A stretch of 64,000 nt of DNA from Streptomyces olindensis (GCA_000696115.1 JJOH01000097.1:1-64000); one strand, 5' to 3'. Counted from the stretch's first letter, positions 35,512-44,873 are shown. Program-made: numbers and translations. Notes: generated by a model not told the origin, from the letters alone.

Positions 35512-37179
35512 CTAGGCGTCGTACACATCCGCCTTCTTCGGCGAAGCCTCCTGCACCGCCCCACTGAGCGCCGCCGAACGCGCCCCGAACTTCTCCACGT
35601 TCACGCCGTTCTCCTTCAGCACCTTCAACGCCGCCGCGTGCACCACACGCAGCACGGGAGTAGCCGCACGCAACGCGTCGTCCGCCATGAACCGGTGCCG
35701 CCACGGCTGGTCCGCCCACGCGTGCCGCAGGCCGAACGGCTCCGGCAGCGTGAGACCGCCGCCGAGCCACTTCAGCAGCGGCGGGTACCAGGTCAGCGGG
35801 GCCCGCGCGGCCAGCCGTACCACCTCGTCGGCGTCGATCAGGGGGAGCTTCACGGAGCGGGTCTCCCAGAACCGCAAGGCCTTCTGGACCGTCTTCTCCT
35901 TGGCCGCGGGCTTCTCGTTGAACAGGGAGTGCACCGGTCCCAGGGCGTGGCCGGTGACCTCGATGCGCAGGGTGTCGTGCAGCACGGTCACCGTGATCAG
36001 CATCGTGATCACCAGGTGGCCGTCCCAGAGGGTCCACTGCACGCCCAGGTAGTGCCGGTCGCCGCTGCCGAACTGCTGCTTGTTGCAGATGTCCTGCACG
36101 GCGTGCGTCCGGATCGTGTACGCCTCGACGTCCGTGCCGCTCGGCCGGGACACCTCCGTCGCCTTCTCGCCGATCGGGGTGACGATCCAGTGCGTGATGC
36201 TCGGCTTGGGGAAGCCGCCGGTGTTGATGGACGTGCGCTCCAGCATGCCCAGGCCGCCCTGGATCGCCACGATGACGTCCCAGCTGCGGAAGGGGTGGAA
36301 GTCCTTGCCCGGCTCGGCGGAGACCAGCTCCTCGGCCAGCTGCCAGCTGCCCCACCGCGTGCCCATGCCGAGTATGCCCTTGGGGCCGGCGTAGAAGACC
36401 GAGTTGGACCGCTGCTCGGCGGCCAGGCGGGCCAGTTCCTTGCGGACCTGCTCGGCCGCGTCGCCGGGGTTGCCCGGGACGGCCTCGGGGATCTTGGCGC
36501 CGACACCGCCGCCGGACAGCAGGCTCGACCAGCGCTCCCGCAGGTCACGGGCGGTGCGCTCGCAGATCTGCTTGGCCCAGAACCAGCCGACGACCGGCAT
36601 GATGATCGCCGCGCGCCCGTACCAGGCCCAGAAGCCCGTGAACGGCATGCGGATCAGGAACAGCACGGCGAGCGCGCCCACGGCGACCAGCAGCGTCGTG
36701 GCGAGGGCGCCCGCGCGCTTGTCCTCGCGCTTGGCCATGGTGGTGCGCAGCGTGAACACCAGCAGCCACACGAGGAAGCCCGGAAGGAAGAGCACCCCGC
36801 AGATCACCGTGATCGCCGAGAGCCAGTTGTCGCGGTCGCGGCGGATGCGGTGGGCGGCCAGGCAGTGCTCCACGACGACCTGGGGCTCGATGCCGAAGGA
36901 CTGGATGACCGGCTTGCGCCCGGCCCCCAGCATGCGGTCGATGATCGCGCGGGAGAACGCCTCACCGAACCGCGGACGGAAGATCTTCGCCCAGGGGCGC
37001 GGCGGGGTCACCTTCGACTGGTGCCACTCGTTGTCGGCGTTCAGGATCTTGGAGACCTCGTCGTCCCGGTACGCCGCCGCGGCGAGCGCATAGGTCGCCG
37101 CCGTCTGGCCGCTCGCACCCGCCAGAGGCACCTGGGCCCCGGGACTGAAGTCAAATCCGTCCGTCACTGCCGCCCCCAT
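35512..37179 (-). CDS. Large membrane protein of unknown function
   Basis: A protein of about 555 aa. An N-terminal soluble part of about 125 residues is followed by hydrophobic segments (WLSAITVICGVLFLPGFLVWLLVFTL, ALATTLLVAVGALAVLFLI, FWAWYGRAAIIMPVVGWFWA) and a long C-terminal soluble domain (SVFYAGPKGILGMGTRWGSW). Another hydrophobic strand, HLVITMLITVTVLHDTLRI, lies further on. No family is recognised. The start is uncertain: ATG 37179 is used, but GTG at 37227 or 37164 is also possible because no clear ribosome-binding site is seen. It converges with the HIT gene. Confidence 0.7.
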   Translation of the reverse strand: MGAAVTDGFDFSPGAQVPLAGASGQTAATYALAAAAYRDDEVSKILNADNEWHQSKVTPPRPWAKIFRPRFGEAFSRAIIDRMLGAGRKPVIQSFGIEPQVVVEHCLAAHRIRRDRDNWLSAITVICGVLFLPGFLVWLLVFTLRTTMAKREDKRAGALATTLLVAVGALAVLFLIRMPFTGFWAWYGRAAIIMPVVGWFWAKQICERTARDLRERWSSLLSGGGVGAKIPEAVPGNPGDAAEQVRKELARLAAEQRSNSVFYAGPKGILGMGTRWGSWQLAEELVSAEPGKDFHPFRSWDVIVAIQGGLGMLERTSINTGGFPKPSITHWIVTPIGEKATEVSRPSGTDVEAYTIRTHAVQDICNKQQFGSGDRHYLGVQWTLWDGHLVITMLITVTVLHDTLRIEVTGHALGPVHSLFNEKPAAKEKTVQKALRFWETRSVKLPLIDADEVVRLAARAPLTWYPPLLKWLGGGLTLPEPFGLRHAWADQPWRHRFMADDALRAATPVLRVVHAAALKVLKENGVNVEKFGARSAALSGAVQEASPKKADVYDA

Positions 37180-37269
37180 CGCTGCCGCATCCGCATCTGC
37201 GGCCTTCCCGACTTCCGCGCTCCGCACACCTGTTGATCAGGTCATCAGCGTATCCGTCCGCACGACGTC

Positions 37270-37304
37270 CGTCGGCGGGCGGCCCGTCAAGCCGCCCGCC
37301 GACG
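37270..37304 (-). terminator. Terminator after the EF-G2 gene
   Basis: A perfect 14-bp stem (37270-37283 with 37291-37304) with a 7-base loop, 46 bases beyond the EF-G2 stop on the minus strand. Confidence 0.85.
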
Positions 37305-37349
37305 CGGAGGGGAGCCCTCATGAGGGCACTTGGTGGGGCCGGGCGCCCA

Positions 37350-39548
37350 CTACGAGGCCTTGCGCTCCTCTCCGCGCACCCGTTCCGCGACCTGCGCCGG
37401 CATCGGCTCGTGCCGCGCGTAACGGCGGCTGAAGCGGGCCGTGCCGTGCGTCATCGAGCGCAGGTCGACCGCGTACCGGCCGATCTCGATCTCGGGCACC
37501 TCGGCCCGGATCAGGGTGCGCCCGCCGGGTGTCTGCTCGGTGCCGAGCAACCGGCCGCGCCGGCCGGACAGGTCGCTCATCACGCTGCCCACGTAGTCGT
37601 CGCCGACCAGCACCGACACCTCGGCCACCGGCTCCAGCAGATGGATCTTCGCGTCGGCCGCGGCCTCCCGCAGCGCGAGCGCGCCGGCCGTCTGGAACGC
37701 GGCGTCGGAGGAGTCCACCGAGTGCGCCTTGCCGTCCAGGAGCGTCACGCGCACGTCGATGAGCGGATACCCGGCGGCGACTCCCTTCGCGGCCTGGGCC
37801 CGTACGCCCTTTTCCACGGACGGGATGAACTGCCGGGGCACCGCGCCGCCGACGACCTTGTCCACGAACTCGATCCCGGAGCCGCCCGGCAGCGGCTCGA
37901 CCTCGATCTCGCAGATGGCGAACTGCCCGTGCCCGCCGGACTGCTTGACGTGCCGGCCGCGCCCGGCCGATTTGGTCGCGAACGTCTCGCGCAGGGACAC
38001 CTTGTGCGGGACGACGTCGACCTGGACGCCGTACCGGCTGCGCAGCCGCTCCAGGGCGACGTCCGCGTGCGCCTCGCCCAGGCACCACAGGACCACCTGG
38101 TGGGTGTCCTGGTTCTGCTCCAGCCGCATCGTCGGGTCCTCGGCGACCAGCCGGGCGAGGCCCTGCGACAGCTTGTCCTCGTCCGGTTTGCTGTGCGCCT
38201 GGATGGCCAGCGGCAGCAGCGGGTCGGGCATCTGCCACGGCTCCATGAGCAGCGGGTCGTCCTTGGCGGACAGGGTGTCGCCGGTCTCGGCGCGGCTGAG
38301 CTTGGCCACGCAGGCCAGGTCACCGGCGATCACGTGCGACACCGGGCGCTGCTGTTTCCCGAACGGCGTGGACAGGGCGCCGATCCGCTCGTCGACGTCG
38401 TGGTCCTCGTGCCCGCGGTCGGCCAGCCCGTGCCCGGAGACGTGGACCGTCTGGTCGGCGCGCAGGGTGCCGGAGAAGACGCGGATCAGCGACAGCCGGC
38501 CCACGTACGGGTCCGAGGACGTCTTCACGACCTCGGCGACCAGCGGGGCGTCCGGATCGCACGGCTTCAGCTCGCGCGGCTTGCCGTCGATCGTCGTGAC
38601 CCGCACCGTCTCGTGCTCCAGCGGCGTCGGGAAGCCGCGCGTGACCAGCTCCAGCAGCTCCACCGTGCCGAGCCCCTGCCGGGCGCCCTCGGCCGCGGGG
38701 GCGGCGGCCAGGACGGGGAAGAAGACCCCGCGCGCGACGGCCCGCTCCAGGTCGTCGATCAGCGTCTTGACGTCGACCGGCTCCCCGCCGAGGTAGCGGT
38801 CCATGAGGGTCTCGTCCTCGCTCTCCGAGATGATCCCCTCGATCAGCCGGTTGCGGGCCTCCTCGATCAGCGGCAGCTGGTCCTCGCCCGGCTCCGACTC
38901 CTTGCGCTCGCCGGTCGAGTAGTCGAAGAGCTTCTGCGACAGCAGCCCGATCAGCCCGGTCACGGGCGCGTGCCCGTCCGGCGCCTGCGGGCCGTGCAGC
39001 GGCAGGTAGAGCGGCAGGACCGCGTCCGGGTCGTCCGCGCCGAAGGCCTCCGCGCAGATCCGCGTCATCTCCTCGAAGTCGGCGCGCGCCGCCTCCAGGT
39101 GCGTGACGACGATCGCCCGGGGCATCCCCACGGCCGCGCACTCCTCCCACACCATGCGCGTCGAGCCGTCCACGCCGTCCGAGGCCGAGACGACGAAGAG
39201 GGCCGCGTCCGCCGCGCGCAGACCGGCCCTGAGCTCACCGACGAAGTCGGCGTATCCGGGGGTGTCGAGAAGGTTGACCTTGATGCCGTCCCACTCGACG
39301 GGCACCAGGGAGAGCTGCACCGAGCGCTGCTGCCGGTGCTCGATCTCGTCGTAGTCGGAGACGGTGCCGCCGTCCTCCACGCGGCCCGCCCGGTTCACGG
39401 CCCCCGCCGTCAGCGCGAGGGCTTCCACCAACGTGGTCTTGCCCGATCCGGAGTGGCCGACCAGCACCACATTCCGTACGGACTGGGGGTGGTCGGCCGC
39501 CTGTGCCCTGCCGGCGGCTCCGGGGTGTGTCTGTGCCTTGTCGCCCAT
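37350..39548 (-). CDS. Elongation factor G-like GTPase (EF-G2 type)
   Basis: A 732-aa translational GTPase with the EF-G domain order. G1 is GHSGSGKT (31-38), G3 is DTPG (95-98), domain II begins near residue 290, and domain IV and V features are GHGQFAICEIEVEPL and GRRGRLLGTEQ. G4, normally N/TKxD, reads THLE (149-152). Such paralogues (FusA2 in mycobacteria) do not replace EF-G and have unclear function. GGAGG precedes the ATG at 39548. It is divergent from pgsA. Confidence 0.88.
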   Translation of the reverse strand: MGDKAQTHPGAAGRAQAADHPQSVRNVVLVGHSGSGKTTLVEALALTAGAVNRAGRVEDGGTVSDYDEIEHRQQRSVQLSLVPVEWDGIKVNLLDTPGYADFVGELRAGLRAADAALFVVSASDGVDGSTRMVWEECAAVGMPRAIVVTHLEAARADFEEMTRICAEAFGADDPDAVLPLYLPLHGPQAPDGHAPVTGLIGLLSQKLFDYSTGERKESEPGEDQLPLIEEARNRLIEGIISESEDETLMDRYLGGEPVDVKTLIDDLERAVARGVFFPVLAAAPAAEGARQGLGTVELLELVTRGFPTPLEHETVRVTTIDGKPRELKPCDPDAPLVAEVVKTSSDPYVGRLSLIRVFSGTLRADQTVHVSGHGLADRGHEDHDVDERIGALSTPFGKQQRPVSHVIAGDLACVAKLSRAETGDTLSAKDDPLLMEPWQMPDPLLPLAIQAHSKPDEDKLSQGLARLVAEDPTMRLEQNQDTHQVVLWCLGEAHADVALERLRSRYGVQVDVVPHKVSLRETFATKSAGRGRHVKQSGGHGQFAICEIEVEPLPGGSGIEFVDKVVGGAVPRQFIPSVEKGVRAQAAKGVAAGYPLIDVRVTLLDGKAHSVDSSDAAFQTAGALALREAAADAKIHLLEPVAEVSVLVGDDYVGSVMSDLSGRRGRLLGTEQTPGGRTLIRAEVPEIEIGRYAVDLRSMTHGTARFSRRYARHEPMPAQVAERVRGEERKAS

Positions 39549-39822
39549 GATCCTGCCTCCCGTGCACGGTGAGGTCACTGTGGGCGCGGACACGCGGGAT
39601 CCGCGTGCGGTGCGGCTCCGGCGACGCCCGCGGTTCTTCGACCTTCCCACTCCCGTCACGGCGCGTCCATACGAACGACGCCGTCGCGACTCCCACCAGC
39701 CGCTCGACGTTTCAGCCGACGGGGTCCGGGTGCCCGGCCCTCGCCCGCACGCGCGCGTGGCTACGATGGGCCAGCCGGTGGCCAGCAGGGGCCAGACGGC
39801 GACACCGACCCTCGGGAAGGCC

Positions 39823-40539
39823 ATGCTGAACAAGTACGCGCGTGCATTCTTCACGCGTGTCCTCACACCGTTCGCCGCGTTTCTGATCCGCCGGGGCGTC
39901 AGCCCCGACACCGTCACGCTCATCGGCACCGCCGGGGTGGTCGCGGGCGCGCTGGTCTTCTACCCCATGGGCGAGTTCTTCTGGGGCACGGTCGTGATCA
40001 CGCTGTTCGTGTTCTCCGACCTCGTCGACGGCAACATGGCCCGCCAGCTCGGCCGCTCCAGCCGCTGGGGCGCCTTCCTCGACTCCACGCTCGACCGGGT
40101 CGCCGACGGCGCGATCTTCGGCGGCTTCATCCTCTGGTACGCGGGCGGCGGCGACGACCTGGTGCTGTGCGCCGTGTCGATCTTCTGCCTCGCCAGCGGC
40201 CAGGTGGTGTCGTACACCAAGGCCCGCGGCGAGTCGATCGGACTGCCGGTCGCGGTCAACGGCCTCGTCGAGCGGGCCGAGCGGCTGGTGATCTCGCTGG
40301 TCGCGGCCGGGCTCTCGGGTCTGCACGCGTTCGGTGTCCCGGGCATCCAGTACCTGCTGCCGGTCGCCCTGTGGATCGTCGCCGTGGGCAGCCTGGTCAC
40401 GCTGATCCAGCGGGTCGTCACGGTCCGCCGGGAGTCCGCCGAGGCCGAGGAGGCGGCGGCCGCGCAGGACCGTGCCGGCGCGCAGGACAATGGGGGCGAG
40501 CAGCACAACGCCTCCCACGGGAGCGAGGCGGCCACGTGA
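39823..40539 (+). CDS. pgsA: Phosphatidylinositol phosphate synthase (CDP-alcohol phosphatidyltransferase)
   Basis: A 238-aa membrane enzyme with a perfect CDP-alcohol phosphotransferase signature: D66, D69-G70, A73-R74, G83, D87, D91. It has about six helices and an Ala/Glu/Gln-rich tail. In actinobacteria the copy next to pimA condenses CDP-diacylglycerol with inositol-1-phosphate to phosphatidylinositol phosphate. GGAAGG sets the ATG at 39823; TACGAT about 50 bases upstream is a possible -10. It overlaps the acyltransferase gene by GTGA. Confidence 0.92.
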   Translation: MLNKYARAFFTRVLTPFAAFLIRRGVSPDTVTLIGTAGVVAGALVFYPMGEFFWGTVVITLFVFSDLVDGNMARQLGRSSRWGAFLDSTLDRVADGAIFGGFILWYAGGGDDLVLCAVSIFCLASGQVVSYTKARGESIGLPVAVNGLVERAERLVISLVAAGLSGLHAFGVPGIQYLLPVALWIVAVGSLVTLIQRVVTVRRESAEAEEAAAAQDRAGAQDNGGEQHNASHGSEAAT

Positions 40540-41444
40540 GCGCCCAGGACCGGTTGACGGACGCGCTGTACGGACTCGGCTGGAGCACCGTCAAGAAGCT
40601 CCCCGAGCCGGTCGCCGTACGGCTCGGGCACACCATCGCCGACCTCGCCTGGAAGCAGCGCGGCAAGGGCGTGCGGCGGATGGAGAGCAACTACGCGCGC
40701 GTCGTGCCCGGCGCGAGCCCCGAGCGCCTCGCCGAGCTCTCCCGCGCGGGCATGCGCTCCTACCTGCGCTACTGGATGGAGTCCTTCCGCCTCCCGGCCT
40801 GGAGCAAGGAGCGCGTCAAGGCCGGCTTCGACCCCAAGGACGTGCACTACCTCACGGAGGGCCTGGCCGCGGGAAAGGGCGTCATACTCGCCCTGCCGCA
40901 CCTGGCCAACTGGGACCTCGCCGGCGCCTGGGTCACCACGCAGCTCGGCATCCCCTTCACCACGGTCGCCGAACGCCTGAAGCCCGAGACGCTCTACGAC
41001 CGGTTCGTCGCCTACCGCGAGGGCCTCGGCATGGAGGTCCTGCCGCACAGCGGCGGCACCGCCTTCGGCACCCTGGCCCGACGGCTGCGCGACGGCGGCC
41101 TGGTCTGCCTGGTCGCCGACCGCGACCTGTCCGCCTCGGGCGTCGAGGTCGACTTCTTCGGCGACACGGCCCGCATGCCGGCCGGACCGGCCCTGCTCGC
41201 CCAGCAGACGGGCGCCCTGCTGCTGCCCGTCACGCTCTGGTACGACGACACGCCCGTGATGCGGGGCCGTGTCCACCCGCCGGTCGAGGTGCCCGAGTCA
41301 GGCACGCGCGCCGAGAAGACGTCCGTCATGACACAGGCGCTGGCCGACGCCTTCGCCACCGGGATCGCCGACCATCCGGAGGACTGGCACATGCTGCAGC
41401 GCCTGTGGCTCGCCGACCTCGACCCCGAGAAGGGGCGCCCGTGA
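40536..41444 (+). CDS. Phosphatidylinositol mannoside acyltransferase (PatA/HtrB-like)
   Basis: A 302-aa LpxL/HtrB-fold acyltransferase with the catalytic HxxxxD (H122-LANW-D127), then TTVAERLKPETLYDRFVAYREGLG and CLVADRDLSASGVEVDFFG. In the phosphatidylinositol mannoside pathway it acylates the mannose of PIM1/PIM2. GTGA overlaps at both ends put it in a tightly coupled operon between pgsA and pimA. Confidence 0.92.
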   Translation: MSAQDRLTDALYGLGWSTVKKLPEPVAVRLGHTIADLAWKQRGKGVRRMESNYARVVPGASPERLAELSRAGMRSYLRYWMESFRLPAWSKERVKAGFDPKDVHYLTEGLAAGKGVILALPHLANWDLAGAWVTTQLGIPFTTVAERLKPETLYDRFVAYREGLGMEVLPHSGGTAFGTLARRLRDGGLVCLVADRDLSASGVEVDFFGDTARMPAGPALLAQQTGALLLPVTLWYDDTPVMRGRVHPPVEVPESGTRAEKTSVMTQALADAFATGIADHPEDWHMLQRLWLADLDPEKGRP

Positions 41445-42652
41445 GAATCGGCATCGTCTGCCCGTACTCCTGGGACGTACCGGGCGGGGTCCAGTTCCAC
41501 ATCCGCGACCTCGCCGAGTACTTCATCCGTCTCGGCCACGAGGTGTCGGTCCTCGCCCCGGCCGACGACGACACCCCGCTGCCGCCGTACGTCGTCTCGG
41601 CCGGGCGCGCGGTGCCGGTCCCGTACAACGGCTCGGTGGCCCGGCTGAACTTCGGGTTCCTCAGCGCCGCCCGCGTGCGCCGCTGGCTGCACGAGGGCGC
41701 GTTCGACGTGATCCACATCCACGAGCCGACCTCGCCGTCGCTGGGCCTGCTGACCTGCTGGGCCGCCCAGGGCCCGATCGTCGCCACGTTCCACACCTCC
41801 AACCCCCGCTCCCGGGCCATGATCGCCGCGTACTCGATCCTCCAGGCCGCCCTGGAGAAGATCAGCGCCCGGATCGCGGTGAGCGAGTACGCCCGCCGCA
41901 CCCTGGTGGAGCACCTCGGCGGGGACGCGGTGGTGATCCCGAACGGCGTCGACGTCGACTTCTTCGCCAAGGCCGAGCCCAAGGCCGAGTGGCAATCAGA
42001 CGAGGCGCGAAGCTCCGTTGACGGCGGTGGCGGGAGACGGGCGGGCGGCACGATCGGCTTCATCGGGCGCATCGACGAGCCCCGCAAGGGCCTGCCGGTG
42101 CTCATGAAGGCCCTGCCGAAGATCCTCGCCGCCCGGCCGCAGACGCGGCTGCTGGTCGCCGGGCGCGGCGACGAGGAGGAGGCCGTGGAGACCCTGCCGG
42201 CCGAGCTGCGCTCCCGCGTGGAGTTCCTCGGCATGATCAGCGACGAGGACAAGGCCCGCTTCCTGCGCAGCGTCGACCTGTACGTCGCGCCCAACACCGG
42301 CGGCGAGAGCTTCGGCATCATTCTCGTCGAGGCCATGTCCGCCGGATCCCCCGTCCTCGCCTCCGACCTGGACGCCTTCGCCCAGGTCCTGGACCGGGGG
42401 GCGGCCGGGGAACTGTTCCCGAACGAGGACGCCGACGCCCTGGCCGACGCGGCCGTACGGCTCCTGGCGGACCCGGAGCGCCGCGCCGAGCTGCGCGAGC
42501 GGGGCAGCGCCCACGTCCGCCGCTTCGACTGGTCGACCGTCGGCGCGGACATCCTGTCCGTGTACGAGACGGTGACGGCGGGAGCGGCGGCGGTGGCCGA
42601 GGACGAGCGGACGACCGGGCTGTGGGGCCGGCTGGGGCTCGCGCGGGACTGA
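41441..42652 (+). CDS. pimA: Phosphatidylinositol alpha-mannosyltransferase
   Basis: A 403-aa GT4 glycosyltransferase with the N-terminal glycine loop PYSWDVPGGVQFHIRDLAEY, IHIHEPTSPSLGL, TFHTSNPRSRAM, and the C-terminal donor site GRIDEPRKGLPVL and GGESFGIILVEAMSAG. It transfers mannose from GDP-mannose to phosphatidylinositol, the first PIM step. Between EPKAEW and TIGFIGRI lies a short extra Gly/Arg/Ser-rich segment (nucleotides about 41994-42046) with codons rare in the rest of the gene (CAA, TCA, CGA, GTT, AGA), probably a small in-frame insertion. Confidence 0.93.
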   Translation: MRIGIVCPYSWDVPGGVQFHIRDLAEYFIRLGHEVSVLAPADDDTPLPPYVVSAGRAVPVPYNGSVARLNFGFLSAARVRRWLHEGAFDVIHIHEPTSPSLGLLTCWAAQGPIVATFHTSNPRSRAMIAAYSILQAALEKISARIAVSEYARRTLVEHLGGDAVVIPNGVDVDFFAKAEPKAEWQSDEARSSVDGGGGRRAGGTIGFIGRIDEPRKGLPVLMKALPKILAARPQTRLLVAGRGDEEEAVETLPAELRSRVEFLGMISDEDKARFLRSVDLYVAPNTGGESFGIILVEAMSAGSPVLASDLDAFAQVLDRGAAGELFPNEDADALADAAVRLLADPERRAELRERGSAHVRRFDWSTVGADILSVYETVTAGAAAVAEDERTTGLWGRLGLARD

Positions 42653-42862
42653 TTCCGGCCACGCGGAAGAGGCCTTCGCACAGGTCTCCGTCCGGCCGTC
42701 CCATGATCGATCCCGCTGATCACAGGCGATCTTGACCTCTCGCTCGCGTGTGCGAAGTGACCCCTGTGACTTGAGTGAAAATCCGATGGATCATGGCCGC
42801 TGCCCGAATGTACGGTGCAACGGGTAGCCGCCCGGCTGCCCTTCGTAACCGTGGAGGATGCC
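42653..42862. other. Intergenic region upstream of the lasso precursor
   Basis: No gene and no strong terminator for pimA is seen. It must hold the lasso-cluster promoter; possible boxes (TTGAGT at 42771, TACGGT at 42811) are too badly spaced to call. Confidence 0.4.
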
Positions 42863-43003
42863 ATGGACGAGCAGACCGAGTTCTCGACCACCGAGCCGTA
42901 CGCGCCGCCGACGCTGACCGAGGTCGGCGAGTTCAACGAGGACACCCTCGGCTTCATCGGCTGGGGCGACGACATCTTCGGCCACTACTCCGGCGACTTC
43001 TGA
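42863..43003 (+). CDS. Lasso peptide precursor, anantin-like core
   Basis: A 46-aa peptide. GGAGG at 42853-42857 sets the ATG at 42863. The leader (residues 1-29) ends with YAPPTLTEVGEFNEDTL, which fits the lasso leader pattern YxxPxLxxxGxxxxxTx: Tyr/Pro/Leu recognised by the RRE protein and Thr at the penultimate leader position. The core is GFIGWGDDIFGHYSGDF (17 residues): Gly1 supplies the amino group, and Asp7 or Asp8 the ring carboxylate. As I recall it, anantin is the same sequence with Asn at position 7 and a Gly1-Asp8 ring, so a class II lasso is expected. The cyclase gene begins 34 bases downstream. Confidence 0.92.
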   Translation: MDEQTEFSTTEPYAPPTLTEVGEFNEDTLGFIGWGDDIFGHYSGDF

Positions 43004-43037
43004 TCGTCGGCGCGTCGGCTCCCGGAGACATGAGCAG

Positions 43038-44873
43038 ATGAGCAGCACCGGGTTCGTGGTCCTGCCGGACACGGCAGCCGCGGCCGATGCGCGCGCGGCG
43101 GTGCCCTGGGCGTCGCCGCGGGAGTTCGCGCACGCCTCGGGACGACCGTGGCTGGTGGGCCGGTGGGCCCCCGGCGACATCACGGTCGTCACGGCGGGCC
43201 CGGTGCGGGTGGCGGTGGCCGGGGTCTGCCCGGTCCCCGCCGCCCGGCTCACCCGACTCGCCGCCCGCGTCCGGACCGTGTCCGACGCGGACGAACTCGC
43301 GGCGGAGCTGCCCGGCTCCTGCCACCTGGTGGTCTCGGCCCACGGAGACGTGCGCTTCCAGGGCAGCGCGACCGGACTCCGCCGGGTCTTCCGCACCCGG
43401 ACACACGGGGTCGAGATCGCGGCGGACCGCGCCGACGTGCTCGCCGCGATGACGGGCGCCGGCATCGACGAACGGGCGTTGGCCCTCCGCGTGGCCACGG
43501 GCGGGTTCCTCCCGCCCCCGCTCGGCGACCACACCCTGTGGTCCGGGATCACCCCGCTGGCGCCGAACCACTGCCTCATGTGGGAGCGCGACCGGCTGCG
43601 CGAGACGCGCTGGTGGCAGCCACCCGCTCCCGAACTGTCCCTGCGGGCAGGCGCCGAGAAGCTCCGGGACACCCTCGCCACGGCCCTCGGCGACCGTGCC
43701 CCTGGCCAGGGCCGGCTGAGCTCCGACCTCTCCGGCGGCATGGACTCCACGTCCCTGTGCTTCCTCGCCGCCCGGGACACCCCCGACCTGCTGACGTTCC
43801 GCTGGGGAGAGGCCGAGGCGGGCAACGACGATGCCGCCTTCGCCGCCCACGCCATGGGCTCCCTCGACCGGGCCGAGCACCTCGTGGTGCCCCCCGGCGA
43901 CCTCCCGCCCCTGTTCACCGACGCGGACGCACCGGTGGACACCGAGGAGCCCTATCCGTTCGTCCGCACCCTCGCCCGGACCCGCCACACCGCCCGGCTG
44001 CTGTCCGGCAGCGGATCGCGCCGGCACCTCGCCGGACACGGCGGCGACGAACTGTTCACCCCGTTCCCCGGCTACCTCCACGCCCTGCTCCGGCGCCGTC
44101 CGCTGACCGCCCTGCGCCACGTCCGCGGATACGGCGCGCTGAAGCGCTGGCCCCTGCTGCCCACCCTCGCCGCGCTGACCCGCCCCGGGGACGAGGCCGA
44201 CTGGTGGCGAGCCCAGGCCGACCGGCTCACCGACCCGTCCCCGCCGAAACGCCGCCCCGCCCTCGGGTGGGGGCTGTGGACGCTGCGAGCACCGTCGTGG
44301 GCCACCGGCGACGCGATCGACGCCGCCCGGGAGGCCCTGCGGGACACCGCGGCCCACGTGCGGCCGCTCTCCGCCGACCTGGCCCAGCACCAGTCACTGC
44401 TCGCCGTGCGCACCAGCGCCCCGTGGTACCGGCTGCTGGCCCGCGTCTTCGCGGACGACGGCGTCCAGCTCGACTCCCCGTTCTTCGACGACCGCGTGGT
44501 GGAAGCGGTCCTCGCGGTCCGGGCCCACGAACACGCCGGCCCCTGGCGGTACAAGCCCCTGCTCGCCGAGGCGATGCGCGGCATCGTGCCGGAGCCGGTG
44601 CTGGGCCGCTCCACCAAGGGCGAGTTCAGCGACGAGGCCAACAGCGGACTGCGCCGCAACCTGCCCGCCGTCCTGGAGCTGTTCGAGGACTCCGCCCTGG
44701 CCGCCCACGGCCTGATCGACCCCGGTGAACTGCGCACCCGGCTGCTCGCGCCCCAGCCGGACAACTCCACGCGGATCGCCCTGGAGCCCCTGATCGGCTG
44801 CGAGACCTGGCTGCGCTCCGCCACCCGCCCCGCCCCTGCTTGGAGGTTCGACGCCCGTGCGTCTGCATCCTGA
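43038..44873 (+). CDS. Lasso peptide macrolactam synthetase (asparagine-synthase-like, C protein)
   Basis: A 611-aa protein. The N-terminal 200 residues resemble a glutaminase-like fold without the nucleophilic Cys2 of true asparagine synthetases. The C-terminal synthetase domain has the ATP-pyrophosphatase P-loop SGGMDS (232-237), then LAGHGGDELFTPFPGYLH and the late YKPLLAEAMRGIVPEPVLGR. It adenylates the ring Asp side chain and closes it on Gly1 of the core. The ATG at 43038 follows the precursor; the 3' end overlaps the PqqD-like gene by 17 bases. Confidence 0.93.
   Translation: MSSTGFVVLPDTAAAADARAAVPWASPREFAHASGRPWLVGRWAPGDITVVTAGPVRVAVAGVCPVPAARLTRLAARVRTVSDADELAAELPGSCHLVVSAHGDVRFQGSATGLRRVFRTRTHGVEIAADRADVLAAMTGAGIDERALALRVATGGFLPPPLGDHTLWSGITPLAPNHCLMWERDRLRETRWWQPPAPELSLRAGAEKLRDTLATALGDRAPGQGRLSSDLSGGMDSTSLCFLAARDTPDLLTFRWGEAEAGNDDAAFAAHAMGSLDRAEHLVVPPGDLPPLFTDADAPVDTEEPYPFVRTLARTRHTARLLSGSGSRRHLAGHGGDELFTPFPGYLHALLRRRPLTALRHVRGYGALKRWPLLPTLAALTRPGDEADWWRAQADRLTDPSPPKRRPALGWGLWTLRAPSWATGDAIDAAREALRDTAAHVRPLSADLAQHQSLLAVRTSAPWYRLLARVFADDGVQLDSPFFDDRVVEAVLAVRAHEHAGPWRYKPLLAEAMRGIVPEPVLGRSTKGEFSDEANSGLRRNLPAVLELFEDSALAAHGLIDPGELRTRLLAPQPDNSTRIALEPLIGCETWLRSATRPAPAWRFDARASAS

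Noticed and set aside
42732..42816. A confident lasso-cluster promoter from TTGACC, TTGAGT and TACGGT
   Set aside because: None of the pairs has 16-19 base spacing with an acceptable partner, so no promoter is called.
42815..43003. Longer lasso precursor starting at the GTG at 42815
   Set aside because: GGAGG sits correctly before the ATG at 42863, and the extra 16 residues do not fit a lasso leader.
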